DNA of 16,758 nucleotides from Actinomycetes bacterium (GCA_021793895.1 JAJYRW010000013.1:1-16758), one strand, 5' to 3'. Positions 1 to 7,230 are shown, numbered from the stretch's first letter. Program-made: numbers and translations. Notes: generated by a model from the letters alone, not told the origin.

Positions 1-264
1 AGTGGCTATGTTTTTGTGCTCGATGGCGTGCTAATCGGAGCTGGCGATGGCGTTTATCTGGCGCGCGCGGGCCTCCTGACACTCGCCACGTTTTTACCGA
101 TGATCGGGCTGGTCTATCTCTTTGCACCAGGCGGGACGCCGGGGCTTGTATGGGTCTGGATCGCATTTGGCGGCGGTTTCATGGCGGCCCGGGCAGTTGC
201 GAACGGCGCGCGCGCTCACGGGGATAAGTGGCTCAAGGTCGGAGCCGCGCTCGACTTGGAGTAG
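1..264 (+). CDS. MATE family efflux transporter, C-terminal fragment (5' end outside window)
   Basis: The frame is open from base 1 (S-G-Y-V-F-V-L-D-G...) to the TAG at 262-264, giving 87 residues with no start inside the window. The first residues, FVLDGVLIGAGD, match the conserved motif near the last membrane helices of MATE/DinF-type drug and cation antiporters. Two hydrophobic segments follow, at about residues 22-41 and 48-62, then a basic soluble tail ending A-L-D-L-E. Such proteins sit in the inner membrane and export organic cations or drugs in exchange for Na+ or H+; the substrate cannot be told from this end. The gene converges on the rplI operon across a 572-bp repeat-rich gap. A GTG at 16 would make an 82-residue ORF, but it cuts through the conserved motif, so a truncated 5' end is the better reading. 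Confidence 0.75.
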   Translation, partial: SGYVFVLDGVLIGAGDGVYLARAGLLTLATFLPMIGLVYLFAPGGTPGLVWVWIAFGGGFMAARAVANGARAHGDKWLKVGAALDLE

Positions 265-276
265 ATCGGCGCTTTC

Positions 277-323
277 GGACCGTCGCGGCTGGAGCTGCGC
301 TGCTGGACCGTCGCAACTGGAGC
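277..323 (+). repeat. Short direct duplication, 28-bp period
   Basis: The 19-mers at 277-295 and 305-323 agree at 17 of 19 positions; both begin GGACCGTCGC and end CTGGAGC. A looser third echo (CAACTGGATC) follows near 331-340. It begins just 12 bases after the MATE stop codon and looks like decayed tandem duplication. No function is evident. Confidence 0.5.
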
Positions 324-436
324 GGGCCTCAACTGGATCTGCGCGGCTGAAGCGGCGCAGCTAGTAGGGCCCCGCCTCTAACCCGAAAGAACGCAGCTCT
401 CGATTAAGGCCGCGGCCGGAGTGAGGATACGAGGAT

Positions 437-559
437 TTTGGCGGGGTTCTGACGCAACGTCGCGCGATTTTGGGGTTGATGATGCATATGGGACTGGTGT
501 GACAGAATATTCGGCTTTTTTCTCAAAAAAGCTAGGGGTTCCGTCAGAACCCCGCCAAA
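437..559. repeat. 123-bp element bounded by an 18-bp perfect inverted repeat, with internal hairpins
   Basis: Bases 437-454 are the exact reverse complement of 542-559 (18 of 18). Inside lies a hairpin with an 8-bp perfect stem (514-521 with 525-532, loop CTC), and a second hairpin with a 7-bp stem (535-541 GGGGTTC with 547-553 GAACCCC, loop CGTCA). The 547-553 arm can also pair with the left arm at 443-449, so the two folds exclude each other. Terminal inverted repeats with no coding capacity suggest a MITE-like element; a structured RNA is another reading. No clear target-site duplication flanks it. Confidence 0.6.
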
Positions 560-586
560 CAGCGCGGCTTGGGGCAGCGAAAAACT

Positions 587-713
587 CGCGGACGCCGGGC
601 ATCGTAGATGCCGGGCATGCAACGCTCGCCATTGCGTACGCCTGGCATAGCGGACTCCAGGGCATCGCGGGCGCCCCGCATTGCGGTATTGGGGCATTGC
701 GTACGCCCGGCAT
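587..713. repeat. Minisatellite: eight tandem units of about 16 bp
   Basis: Read on the minus strand the units follow the pattern ATGCCNGGCGTNCGCN. In plus coordinates they are 587-602, 603-618, 619-632 (14 bp), 633-648, 649-665 (17 bp), 666-681, 682-697 and 698-713. The units at 633-648 and 698-713 differ at one base and each contains the palindrome GCGTACGC. Others have drifted, for example 682-697 and 619-632. There are no spacers between units, so it is not a CRISPR array. It lies just beyond the rplI terminator on the minus strand. Copy number may vary among strains. Confidence 0.75.
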
Positions 714-728
714 GTAACGCCCGCGGGC

Positions 729-766
729 AAAATAAAACTGGGGCAGAACTTTTGGTTCTGCCCCAG
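729..766 (-). terminator. Rho-independent terminator of the rpsF-ssb-rpsR-rplI operon
   Basis: A perfect 12-bp stem (738-749 CTGGGGCAGAAC with 755-766) closes a 5-base loop. On the minus strand the stem is followed at once by TTTTATTTT (729-737 on plus), the expected U-tract. It begins about 70 bases after the rplI stop. There is no U-tract on the plus side, so it should act mainly on the minus-strand operon. Confidence 0.9.
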
Positions 767-836
767 CCTCAGTTCGCTGCGATCTGGGCGGTCAACAACC
801 GAGCAATCACCCGTGCGGCGACCGCGCCGTTATTAC

Positions 837-1289
837 CTACTCAGCGGCGACGACCTGAACGGTCAGATTCGCCTCAACATCAGAGTGCAGCCGTACCGAC
901 GCGTTGTGCTCGCCAACTGCCTTGATGGGGCTCGCAATTTCGACGCGGCGCTTATCAATTTGCGGGCCACCGGCGGCGACAACCGCATCGGCGATTTCTG
1001 CTCCAGTGACAGCGCCGAAGAGACGCCCGCCCTGGCCGGCACGAGCAGTAACAACTGCCGGCTTGGACTCCAGGGAAGCCTTTATGGCCTGCGCCTCTTC
1101 AATGGTCGCGATTTCGCGCGCCTTGCGAGCGGCACGAATCGAGTCGATCTGCTTCTCGGCTCCGGCGCTCCAGGGGGTGGCCAGCTTGCGGGGGATGAGG
1201 TAATTGCGGGCGTAGCCGTCCTTTACCTCAACCACGTCGCCGGGTTCACCCAGTCCTGAAACCTCATGGGTCAAAATTAACTTCGCCAT
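837..1289 (-). CDS. rplI: 50S ribosomal protein bL9
   Basis: The 150-residue protein opens with [20 protein letters not shown] and continues with the conserved stretch [12 protein letters not shown], the hallmark of bL9. The N-terminal rRNA-binding lobe (about 1-50), the connecting helix (about 50-80) and the C-terminal lobe containing RLFGAVT (about 89-95) are all present, and the length is normal for the family. bL9 binds 23S rRNA near the L1 stalk and helps keep the reading frame. It is the last gene of the rpsF operon, 14 bases after rpsR, with the Shine-Dalgarno-like AAAGGAGAA before its ATG. A strong terminator lies downstream. Confidence 0.97.
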   Translation of the reverse strand: MAKLILTHEVSGLGEPGDVVEVKDGYARNYLIPRKLATPWSAGAEKQIDSIRAARKAREIATIEEAQAIKASLESKPAVVTARAGQGGRLFGAVTGAEIADAVVAAGGPQIDKRRVEIASPIKAVGEHNASVRLHSDVEANLTVQVVAAE

Positions 1290-1303
1290 TATTGGTTTCT
1301 CCT

Positions 1304-1546
1304 TTACCGGCCCGAGCTCGAGTACGGCAGCAAAGCCATCTCGCGCGCGTTCTTTACCGCGCGCGCAATCTGGCGCTGCTGTTGCACCGTCACGCCCGTT
1401 ACTCGGCGTGCGCGAATTTTGCCGCGGTCGGATACGAACTTGCGCAGCAAGTTGGTGTCCTTGTAGTCAACGTATTCAATGTCTGCAGCCTGAAGCGGGT
1501 TTTGCTTCTTCTTAGGCTTGCGTACAACGGCCTTATTAGTAGCCAT
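1304..1546 (-). CDS. rpsR: 30S ribosomal protein bS18, cysteine-free form
   Basis: The product has 80 residues, starting [14 protein letters not shown]. The core [12 protein letters not shown] and the helix [11 protein letters not shown] are typical of bS18, which pairs with bS6 on the 30S platform. I chose the ATG at 1546 because GAAGGAGAAG lies directly upstream; an in-frame ATG at 1573 would add nine residues that read through this ribosome-binding site. The protein contains no cysteine. Where zinc-binding actinobacterial S18 has C-x-x-C after the basic N-terminus, this one has Q-N-P-L-Q, and the later Cys/His positions read G-V-T-V-Q-Q-Q. It is therefore the zinc-independent form, here in the main operon. 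Confidence 0.95.
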   Translation of the reverse strand: MATNKAVVRKPKKKQNPLQAADIEYVDYKDTNLLRKFVSDRGKIRARRVTGVTVQQQRQIARAVKNAREMALLPYSSSGR

Positions 1547-1599
1547 CGTGCTTCTCCTTCTAATGGGCGGCATCCAGCCACCCGAGTATCTGGTCTAAG

Positions 1600-2118
1600 T
1601 CAGAAAGGTGGTTCGTCGAAAGAACTTTCCGACGAGCCGCCAGATGAACCGCCGGGGCCATCGCTTGCCCACGGGTCGTCGTTGGCGCTGGGGCGTCCAC
1701 CGCCGCCACCGCCAAACCCTCCGCCGCCTCCGCCAGAGAAGCCGCCACCACCACGTTGGGTGCGCGTCACGCTCGCGCTGGCATAGCGCATAGAGGGTCC
1801 GATCTCATCCACCTGCAGTTCCACAACTGTTCGCTTCTCGCCCTCGCGCGTTTCAAACGAGCGCTGAACGAGTTTGCCCTGAGCAATAACACGCAAGCCT
1901 TTAGTCAAGGACTCTGCCACGTTTTCGGCCGCATCGCGCCAAATTGAGCAGCGCATAAACAGGGTTTCGCCATCGCGGAACTCGCCTGCCTGCCGATCAA
2001 AAATGCGCGGCGTTGATGCGATGGTGAAGTTCGCCACTGCGGCACCCGACGGGGTGAACCGCAGTTCGGGGTCGCCCGTGAGATTGCCAACTACAGTGAT
2101 GATTGTTTCACCGGCCAT
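1600..2118 (-). CDS. ssb: Single-stranded DNA-binding protein SSB
   Basis: The 172-residue protein has an N-terminal OB fold (about 1-112) with [13 protein letters not shown] near the start and the conserved [12 protein letters not shown] at 57-68. A glycine-rich linker follows (123-141), then an acidic end, S-F-D-E-P-P-F. That tip is the usual docking peptide for replication and repair enzymes such as exonuclease I, RecO and primase. SSB coats single-stranded DNA as a tetramer at forks. GGAGGCAG precedes the ATG. The gene lies between rpsF (33 bases upstream) and rpsR, the classic bacterial order that links SSB supply to ribosomal protein synthesis. Confidence 0.97.
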   Translation of the reverse strand: MAGETIITVVGNLTGDPELRFTPSGAAVANFTIASTPRIFDRQAGEFRDGETLFMRCSIWRDAAENVAESLTKGLRVIAQGKLVQRSFETREGEKRTVVELQVDEIGPSMRYASASVTRTQRGGGGFSGGGGGGFGGGGGGRPSANDDPWASDGPGGSSGGSSESSFDEPPF

Positions 2119-2151
2119 TACTGCCTCCAGGTATTTGCAACGCTAAAACGA

Positions 2152-2442
2152 TTAGCGCACGTCGGGACGAATCAGTTTTGTGCGCAGCACGGACTCATTC
2201 AAGCCCAGCTGGCGATCAAGTTCTTGCGCAGTTTCAGGATTTGCGGTGAAATCCACGACTGCGTAGATACCTTCAGACTTCTTGTCGATGTCGTATGCCA
2301 TACGACGCCGACCCCAGATGTCAACATTGTTCACAGTGCCCTTATCGGCAGTAACTACCTTCAGGAAACTGTCGAGTGACGGTTGGACAGTGCGTTCCTC
2401 AACCTCGGGGTCAAGGATCACCATCAGCTCATAATTACGCAT
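2152..2442 (-). CDS. rpsF: 30S ribosomal protein bS6
   Basis: The 96-residue protein begins [16 protein letters not shown] and contains [18 protein letters not shown], both diagnostic of bS6. It lacks the long acidic C-terminal tail of enterobacterial S6, as is usual in Gram-positive bacteria. bS6 forms a heterodimer with bS18 on the platform of the 30S subunit. It is the first gene of its operon, with a near-perfect Shine-Dalgarno, AAAGGAGGTG, 10 bases before the ATG. That Shine-Dalgarno can pair with a complementary heptamer in the leader, which points to feedback control by the S6:S18 dimer. Confidence 0.97.
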   Translation of the reverse strand: MRNYELMVILDPEVEERTVQPSLDSFLKVVTADKGTVNNVDIWGRRRMAYDIDKKSEGIYAVVDFTANPETAQELDRQLGLNESVLRTKLIRPDVR

Positions 2443-2521
2443 CTTGTGAACCCACCTCCTTTGGACTAGGCGGTCACGGACGTTCCGTGACAGGAGGTTC
2501 TTTGCGAAATTCCAGAGTATC
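2443..2521 (-). promoter_or_regulatory. rpsF leader: candidate S6:S18-responsive structure hiding the Shine-Dalgarno
   Basis: On the minus strand an ACCTCCT heptamer (plus 2492-2498) is exactly complementary to AGGAGGT of the rpsF Shine-Dalgarno (plus 2454-2460). Between them is a perfect hairpin with an 8-bp stem (2484-2491 with 2473-2480, loop ACG). It abuts the upstream arm and is separated from the Shine-Dalgarno arm by 12 unpaired bases, CGCCTAGTCCAA. A long stem closed over an apical hairpin with a one-sided loop containing CCG resembles the known rpsF leaders bound by the S6:S18 complex. A weak -10 candidate, GATACT, lies at plus 2516-2521. The pairing is seen in the sequence; the ligand is inferred. 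Confidence 0.7.
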
Positions 2522-2557
2522 GCGCCAAGTCTTGTCGGTCATCAGTGGGAAGTTACT

Positions 2558-2566
2558 TGTGGATAA
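2558..2566 (-). promoter_or_regulatory. Perfect DnaA box between ponA and rpsF
   Basis: The minus strand reads TTATCCACA, the consensus DnaA box. It sits in the 135-bp gap, 11 bases after the ponA stop codon and upstream of the rpsF leader. It could bring ssb and ribosomal protein expression under DnaA control, or simply titrate DnaA near the origin. It is a single site, so function is uncertain. Confidence 0.55.
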
Positions 2567-2577
2567 GACCGTGCGAG

Positions 2578-5166
2578 CTAGCGCTCTGGCTCATCTTCTT
2601 CAGAATCAGATGAACCAGATTCATCCTCTCCAGGGTCGGGGTCGGGATCGGGATCCGGGTCAGGATCGGGGTCTGGTGGTTCCGTCGTTTCCGTTGGCGA
2701 CGGCTCCGGCTCGGGGCCGGCTGAAACAACGATTGTTACGGTTGAGCCCGGCGCAACACTATTTCCCGCCCCGGGATCGGTACGCAGAACGGTTCCCTCC
2801 GACTCATCAGAATGTTCTGTCTGAGTTTGGACGGCGAGCCCCAGGTCGCGTAGTTGTGATTCCGCCGTGTCTTGCTGCTTTCCAACCAGATTGGGTATCT
2901 CTACTTCTTCCGGTTCCGGTTCGGTGGCAACAACCAGGGTGACTGTCGTTCCGGATTCGACGCTGGCACCGGCTCCCGGCTCACTGCGAATGACACGACC
3001 CGGATTTACGGAATCGCTTTCTTCACTACGAACGCGAACCGATAAATTAGCGCCCCGGATCGTTAGTTCGGCATCCTTTTGCTCCATTCCCACCACATCG
3101 GGAACGGTTAGCCACACCACTTCGGGCGCACCCACGTCCGCGCGCTCGGGGAACTCCTCTATGGGAGTATCGGCAAGCGCCTCGGTCATGTAGTCAACCC
3201 ATATATCAGTGGGATAAGTCGATCCGGTCACTTGCGAGACATCGCCCCAGGGCGTGATTGATTCTTCACCGTCGGAACCGGGCTGGTAGAGCGAAACCAC
3301 CGTCGTTAACTGCGGAACGAAGCCCGCGAACCAGGCGGCGCGGTTTTCCTGGGAAGACCCGGTCTTACCGGCAATGGGCCTGTTTAAGGCCTGCGCCTTG
3401 CGACCCGAACCCTGTTCGACGACCTGGGTCATGGCATAAGTCAGATCAGCCATTACGTCGGTCTCGAAAACCCGTTCGCCTTCCTCATCTGCCTCATAAG
3501 CCACAACGTCCGCATTATCGTAAACCTCTGCGATGATGTGCGGATCCTGGCGCACGCCCTGGCCGGCAAACGTGGAATATCCGCGGACCATATCTAGCGG
3601 GTGGGGTGAGGAAGTCCCTAAAACATTGGCCGGATTAGCTTCCAGGCCCGGGGTGTCCTCCGGGATGCCGGCGCGGATTGCCGCTTCCATCGTCGCCTCG
3701 GGCCCCACGTCCACGTTCAGTTGTGCGTAGGCGGTGTTTACCGAGTTCGCCGTGGCGCGGACGAGGTCGGAAGTGCCGTAATTAATGTTGCCGAAATTCC
3801 GCACGGGCCGGTCAAAGCCTTCAATTTCCCGCGGAGAGTTGCCCTGATAGGTGGTTGTCAGCGGGATGCCCTCTTCTAACGCCGCCACTAAGGCAAAGGG
3901 TTTGAAGGTGGACGCTGCCTGCATGCGGTCTTGGGTGACCGCATTGCGGGGGGACTCAATGAAGTCGGGGCCGCCATAGAGCGCCTCAATTCCACCAGTT
4001 CGGGGATCGACCGACACTAGTGAAACTTTTAGATTGTCCGCGTGCCCCTCTGGCAGGTTCTCTACCGCAGCAATGGCGGCATCCTGCCGGTCCGGATCAA
4101 CTGTGGTGATGACTTTTAGGCCGCCTCGATCCATATCTTCTTCTGTCCAATCGGTGCGTTCGATCAGTTCTTTGCGCACCATGTCCAGCAGATAGCCGTT
4201 CGGGCCGGCGTAGCGGTCTTCTAGTTTGCGTTCGGGAAGTTCTGGGAATTCTTGCTCTGCACGTTCGGCGCTTGTAAGCCAGCCGCCTTCCACCATGCCG
4301 TCCAGCACATAGTTCCACCGCTCCTTCGCCTTCTTCGGATTTGCTTCCGGATCCCAGTTGGAGGGGGAGGGGATGATGCCCGCGAGCAGCGCGGCTTCGG
4401 AAACGCTGAGTTCAGCAGCATCTTTTTGAAAATACGCTTCCGCTGCGGTCTGGATGCCATAGGCCCCGCGCCCGAAATAAATCACATTCAGGTAGGAATC
4501 GAGAATCTCTTCCTTATCGAGCTGCTGATCGATCTTGACTGCCAAGATCGCTTCGGTGAACTTGCGACTGAGTTTGCGTTCTGAACTTAGGTAGTAGTTC
4601 TTGACGTACTGCTGGGTAATAGTTGAACCGCCTGTGGTCCGGCCGCTGGTGAAAGCGGATTTCACGGCTCGAGCCATGCCAACTGGGTCAATACCGGCGT
4701 TCTCGTAGAAGGTTCGGTCTTCGGCGGAAACTACCGCATGTGCCACGTGATCGGGTAGTTCGGTGGTGTCGATGATCTCGCGATTTTGTGCGGCAAAAAA
4801 ACCCATTTCCGTCTCGCCATCGGCGAAATAAACGTGGGTGGTCTCTTCAGTTACAAAGTCATTCGCAGCCGGAATATCGGTGGTGTAGTAGGCGGCGAAA
4901 ATAACTCCTATGCCGAGTGCGGCTACGGCTAATAACGTTCCTAAAAATTGTCGCCACGACGGCACCCACCGCCGAAAACCCCGCTTTCCGGTGCGCGGGT
5001 AATCAATGAGCTTGAACTTTTTAGCCTTCTTAGCGTCTTGTTTCGAGGTGGCTGCGGTAGATGGGCGCCGCGACACACCGCCCTGGGAGCGGGGTGCAGC
5101 AGGGGATTGGCCAGCGCTTCCGCCGCTGCGAACGGAGCGGCGCATTGGCTGGGGGCGTTGTCTCAC
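2578..5166 (-). CDS. ponA: Class A penicillin-binding protein (transglycosylase/transpeptidase) with two PASTA domains
   Basis: The 862-residue bifunctional enzyme polymerises lipid II and cross-links peptidoglycan on the outer face of the membrane. A basic, disordered cytoplasmic tail (1-72) precedes one membrane helix (about 73-93). The GT51 domain (about 110-310) carries the catalytic Glu149 in S-A-E-D-R-T-F-Y and the G-G-S-T-I-T-Q-Q motif at 179-186. The transpeptidase domain has S419-T-F-K422, S475-V-N477 and K601-T-G-S604, so all catalytic motifs are intact. PASTA domains lie at about 685-747 and 755-815, followed by a Pro/Asp tail with seven Asp-Pro pairs and an acidic end. The start is GTG at 5166, with AAAGGG seven bases upstream; an ATG seven codons later has no such site. 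It faces away from padR and precedes the rpsF operon on the same strand, an order also found in mycobacteria (ponA1). Confidence 0.95.
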   Translation of the reverse strand: MRQRPQPMRRSVRSGGSAGQSPAAPRSQGGVSRRPSTAATSKQDAKKAKKFKLIDYPRTGKRGFRRWVPSWRQFLGTLLAVAALGIGVIFAAYYTTDIPAANDFVTEETTHVYFADGETEMGFFAAQNREIIDTTELPDHVAHAVVSAEDRTFYENAGIDPVGMARAVKSAFTSGRTTGGSTITQQYVKNYYLSSERKLSRKFTEAILAVKIDQQLDKEEILDSYLNVIYFGRGAYGIQTAAEAYFQKDAAELSVSEAALLAGIIPSPSNWDPEANPKKAKERWNYVLDGMVEGGWLTSAERAEQEFPELPERKLEDRYAGPNGYLLDMVRKELIERTDWTEEDMDRGGLKVITTVDPDRQDAAIAAVENLPEGHADNLKVSLVSVDPRTGGIEALYGGPDFIESPRNAVTQDRMQAASTFKPFALVAALEEGIPLTTTYQGNSPREIEGFDRPVRNFGNINYGTSDLVRATANSVNTAYAQLNVDVGPEATMEAAIRAGIPEDTPGLEANPANVLGTSSPHPLDMVRGYSTFAGQGVRQDPHIIAEVYDNADVVAYEADEEGERVFETDVMADLTYAMTQVVEQGSGRKAQALNRPIAGKTGSSQENRAAWFAGFVPQLTTVVSLYQPGSDGEESITPWGDVSQVTGSTYPTDIWVDYMTEALADTPIEEFPERADVGAPEVVWLTVPDVVGMEQKDAELTIRGANLSVRVRSEESDSVNPGRVIRSEPGAGASVESGTTVTLVVATEPEPEEVEIPNLVGKQQDTAESQLRDLGLAVQTQTEHSDESEGTVLRTDPGAGNSVAPGSTVTIVVSAGPEPEPSPTETTEPPDPDPDPDPDPDPDPGEDESGSSDSEEDEPER
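2632..2673 (-). repeat. Hexanucleotide repeat coding (Asp-Pro)7 in PonA
   Basis: Seven imperfect hexamers of the form GAYCCN (plus strand NGGRTC) encode residues 832-845 of the penicillin-binding protein. In-frame gain or loss of units would lengthen or shorten the extracellular tail without changing the frame. Confidence 0.7.
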
Positions 5167-5288
5167 GCCTCGACCCTTTCATTCTGGAACGGGGGAGCGG
5201 CCCAAATCCGCAAGGCGGAACTGCGGAACGCAAAAATAACGCGGGGCACTAGGAGATAGTAAACACTTTGATTCTGTTCCGGTAGCCC

Positions 5289-5294
5289 ATTATG
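5289..5294 (-). promoter_or_regulatory. Candidate -10 element for ponA
   Basis: The minus strand reads CATAAT (5 of 6 to consensus) about 120 bases upstream of the ponA GTG. The hexamer 17 bases further upstream, TGATGG, is a poor -35, so this is only a candidate. A second A/T-rich patch, TTTACTAT, lies nearer to ponA (plus about 5258-5265). Confidence 0.25.
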
Positions 5295-5336
5295 CCCAGA
5301 AAGAAACTTGCCATCACCCCCGTTGGGGCTCTATGT

Positions 5337-5370
5337 TTGCTTCGTCGATGTATCGAGGCGATATATCGAG
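5337..5370 (+). promoter_or_regulatory. Candidate padR-ino1 promoter with overlapping PadR operator
   Basis: TTGCTT at 5337-5342 is a possible -35. The A/T-rich stretch around 5360-5367 (GATATATC) is at -10 distance. Over the -10 lies a repeated palindromic motif: CGATGTATCGAG (5346-5357) and CGATATATCGAG (5359-5370) match at 11 of 12 bases, and TATCG-AGG-CGATA (5351-5363) is a dyad. Such a TATCG/CGATA dyad is the kind of site bound by dimeric PadR repressors. It lies 64 bases before the padR start, so autoregulation together with ino1 is likely, and it could also affect the divergent ponA. Confidence 0.55.
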
Positions 5371-5433
5371 CACCATAAACTGGCCACCTCAAGCGGCCGG
5401 GTATCAACGCAGTGTTCGAGTAGGGAGGCGATT

Positions 5434-6114
5434 TTGAAGTCACGGCGTGACGTTCTCGAATTCGCCATACTTGGGCTACTGCACGAGACGCCGATGCACG
5501 GCTACGAACTACGAAAAGATCTTAACGTCTTATTGGGTTCGTTTCGTGCATTGTCTTATGGCTCGTTATATCCGTGTTTAAAACGGCTGGAAGCTGGCGG
5601 GCTAATTAGTGGATCTTCCGGGGAAGAGTCGCCGCGCCCGCACGCCCTATCCGGAAGACGCGCCCGCATCGTTTATCAGTTAACTGCAGCGGGTAAAGAG
5701 CACTTCAATGACGTGGCTTCCCACGCCGGGCCCACTACGTGGGAAGACGAAGGCTTTGGTGTTCGGTTCGCGTTTTTTAGCCGCACCGACTCCGATACTC
5801 GTTTGCGCATTTTGGAGGGTCGCCGTACCCGCCTTACCGAACGCCTCGAAAATGTGCGCCAGTCCATGGCGCGCACGCGAGAACGAATGGATGAATACAC
5901 CCTGGAGCTGCAACGCCACGGCCTAGAACAGGTTGAGCGCGAGGTGGAGTGGCTCGAGGGTCTGATCGTAAGTGAGCGCAGCCGCAATGCTGACGCCCCA
6001 TCGAAAGAGAAAGATCGTACGCAAGAAAGCGGCCCAGGGGTCGCTGCCGAAAGTGCCGACGGCGCTAACAACGCCGCGACACCCTTGACCGATAGAAAGA
6101 AGGAACGAGGATGA
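5434..6114 (+). CDS. PadR family transcriptional regulator
   Basis: The 226-residue protein starts at the TTG at 5434, five bases after the Shine-Dalgarno GGGAGG; an ATG 42 codons further upstream lies before the promoter and operator, so it is rejected. The winged helix-turn-helix occupies about residues 3-85: [13 protein letters not shown], then M-H-G-Y-E-L and [12 protein letters not shown], the PadR signature. A helical dimerisation segment (about 120-180) follows. The tail from about residue 183 is charged and Ala/Glu/Ser-rich, probably disordered. Its stop overlaps the ino1 start as ATGA, so the two are translationally coupled. Mycobacteria have the same pair (Rv0047c and ino1). Its ligand is unknown; control of ino1 and of itself is inferred from position. 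Confidence 0.9.
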   Translation: MKSRRDVLEFAILGLLHETPMHGYELRKDLNVLLGSFRALSYGSLYPCLKRLEAGGLISGSSGEESPRPHALSGRRARIVYQLTAAGKEHFNDVASHAGPTTWEDEGFGVRFAFFSRTDSDTRLRILEGRRTRLTERLENVRQSMARTRERMDEYTLELQRHGLEQVEREVEWLEGLIVSERSRNADAPSKEKDRTQESGPGVAAESADGANNAATPLTDRKKERG

Positions 6115-7190
6115 GTTCCATCCGCGTGGCAATCGCTGGAGTTGGCAACTGCGCCGCATCGCTGGTGCAAGGCGTACATTTTTATGCCGACGCTGAACCC
6201 ACCAGCACGGTTCCCGGACTGATGCATGTGCAGTTTGGCGACTACCACATTTCTGATATTGAATTCGTTGTTTTATACGATGTCGATGCCAAAAAGGTCG
6301 GTTTCGATCTGTCTGAGGCAATCGTGGCCAGCGAAAACAACACCATCAAGATTGCGGATGTTCCCCCGTTGGGCGTCTCCGTGCAACGCGGACCAACGCT
6401 CGATGGCCTGGGCATGTACTACCAGGACACCGTTGAAGAATCCGATGCCGAGCCGGTCAACGTGGCGCAGTCGCTGCGCGACGCTGAGGTAGATGTTCTT
6501 ATTTGCTACCTACCGGTTGGTTCCGAAGATGCGGCAAAGTTCTACGCCCAAGCCTGCATTGATGCCGGCGTTGCTTTCGTGAACGCCCTGCCAGTCTTCA
6601 TCGCTGGCACGGAAGAATGGGCCGATAAGTTCACACAAGCGGGCGTGCCCATCGTTGGTGACGACATCAAGTCTCAGGTCGGTGCCACGATTACGCACCG
6701 CGTATTGGCCAAGCTCTTTGAAGATCGCGGCGTCGTTCTTGATCGCACCTACCAGCTCAATGTGGGCGGGAACATGGACTTCAAGAACATGCTTGAACGC
6801 GAGCGCCTGGAGTCGAAGAAGATTTCCAAGACTCAGGCGGTAACTTCTAATGTTCAACATGACCTGGGGGCTCGCAATGTGCACATTGGTCCCTCGGATT
6901 ACATCGAGTGGCTCGACGACCGCAAGTGGGCCTACGTCCGACTTGAGGGGCGCGCATTTGGGGAAGCGCCACTGAACATGGAATACAAGTTGGAGGTGTG
7001 GGACGCGCCCAACTCCGCCGGCATCATCATCGATGCACTGCGCGCAGCCAAGATCGCTAAGGACCGCGGAATCGGTGGCCCAATCTTGTCCGCTTCTTCC
7101 TACTTCATGAAGTCGCCGCCCGAGCAGTACGCCGACGACATTGCGCATGAAAAGGTCGAGCAGTTCATTGCCGGAACCATCGAGCGCTAA
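6111..7190 (+). CDS. ino1: Inositol-3-phosphate synthase (myo-inositol-1-phosphate synthase)
   Basis: This 359-residue, NAD-dependent enzyme converts glucose 6-phosphate to 1D-myo-inositol 3-phosphate. It is the short actinobacterial type. The Rossmann motif G10-V-G-N-C-A-A-S lies at the start, N-A-L-P-V-F-I-A-G at about 158-166, and the family motifs [11 protein letters not shown] (183-193) and L-N-V-G-G-N-M-D-F (216-224) supply catalytic and substrate contacts. The C-terminal stretch W-D-A-P-N-S-A-G (297-304) is also conserved. The product feeds mycothiol and phosphatidylinositol synthesis. The ATG at 6111 overlaps the padR stop and has AAGGAACGAGG upstream. A strong terminator follows 40 bases after the stop. 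Confidence 0.97.
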   Translation: MSSIRVAIAGVGNCAASLVQGVHFYADAEPTSTVPGLMHVQFGDYHISDIEFVVLYDVDAKKVGFDLSEAIVASENNTIKIADVPPLGVSVQRGPTLDGLGMYYQDTVEESDAEPVNVAQSLRDAEVDVLICYLPVGSEDAAKFYAQACIDAGVAFVNALPVFIAGTEEWADKFTQAGVPIVGDDIKSQVGATITHRVLAKLFEDRGVVLDRTYQLNVGGNMDFKNMLERERLESKKISKTQAVTSNVQHDLGARNVHIGPSDYIEWLDDRKWAYVRLEGRAFGEAPLNMEYKLEVWDAPNSAGIIIDALRAAKIAKDRGIGGPILSASSYFMKSPPEQYADDIAHEKVEQFIAGTIER

Positions 7191-7230
7191 GTCACGATCG
7201 AAGGCTAAAGGCGCCGGCTAGTACCGGCCT

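Larger units (their letters stand above)
265..836. other. Gene-free convergent intergenic region, repeat-rich
   Basis: This 572-bp gap lies between the stop of the MATE gene and the stop of rplI. Several 80-110 codon open frames cross it on both strands, but they overlap each other, are built from the repeats, lack ribosome-binding sites and show no recognisable domain. The gap holds, in order, a short 28-bp-period duplication, a 123-bp inverted-repeat element, a 16-bp-period minisatellite and the terminator of the rplI operon. I see no RNA gene or transposase in it. Confidence 0.7.

Noticed and set aside
587..713. CRISPR array
   Set aside because: The units are contiguous with no unique spacers, only about 16 bp long and diverged from each other, and there are no cas genes nearby.
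378..730. Open frames of about 98-111 codons on both strands of the first intergenic gap
   Set aside because: They overlap one another, are formed from the inverted-repeat element and the minisatellite, have no ribosome-binding site and show no domain. Length alone in GC-rich repeats is not evidence.
1292..1786. Plus-strand frame ending in a polyproline tract
   Set aside because: It is the antisense shadow of rpsR and the glycine-rich part of ssb.
5308..5433. 42-residue N-terminal extension of PadR from an ATG at 5308
   Set aside because: It would start upstream of the likely promoter and operator, has no ribosome-binding site and does not resemble PadR proteins; the TTG at 5434 has GGGAGG at good distance.
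6510..7148. 212-codon minus-strand frame opposite ino1
   Set aside because: It is a shadow of the strongly conserved ino1 reading frame, with no independent start signal or domain.
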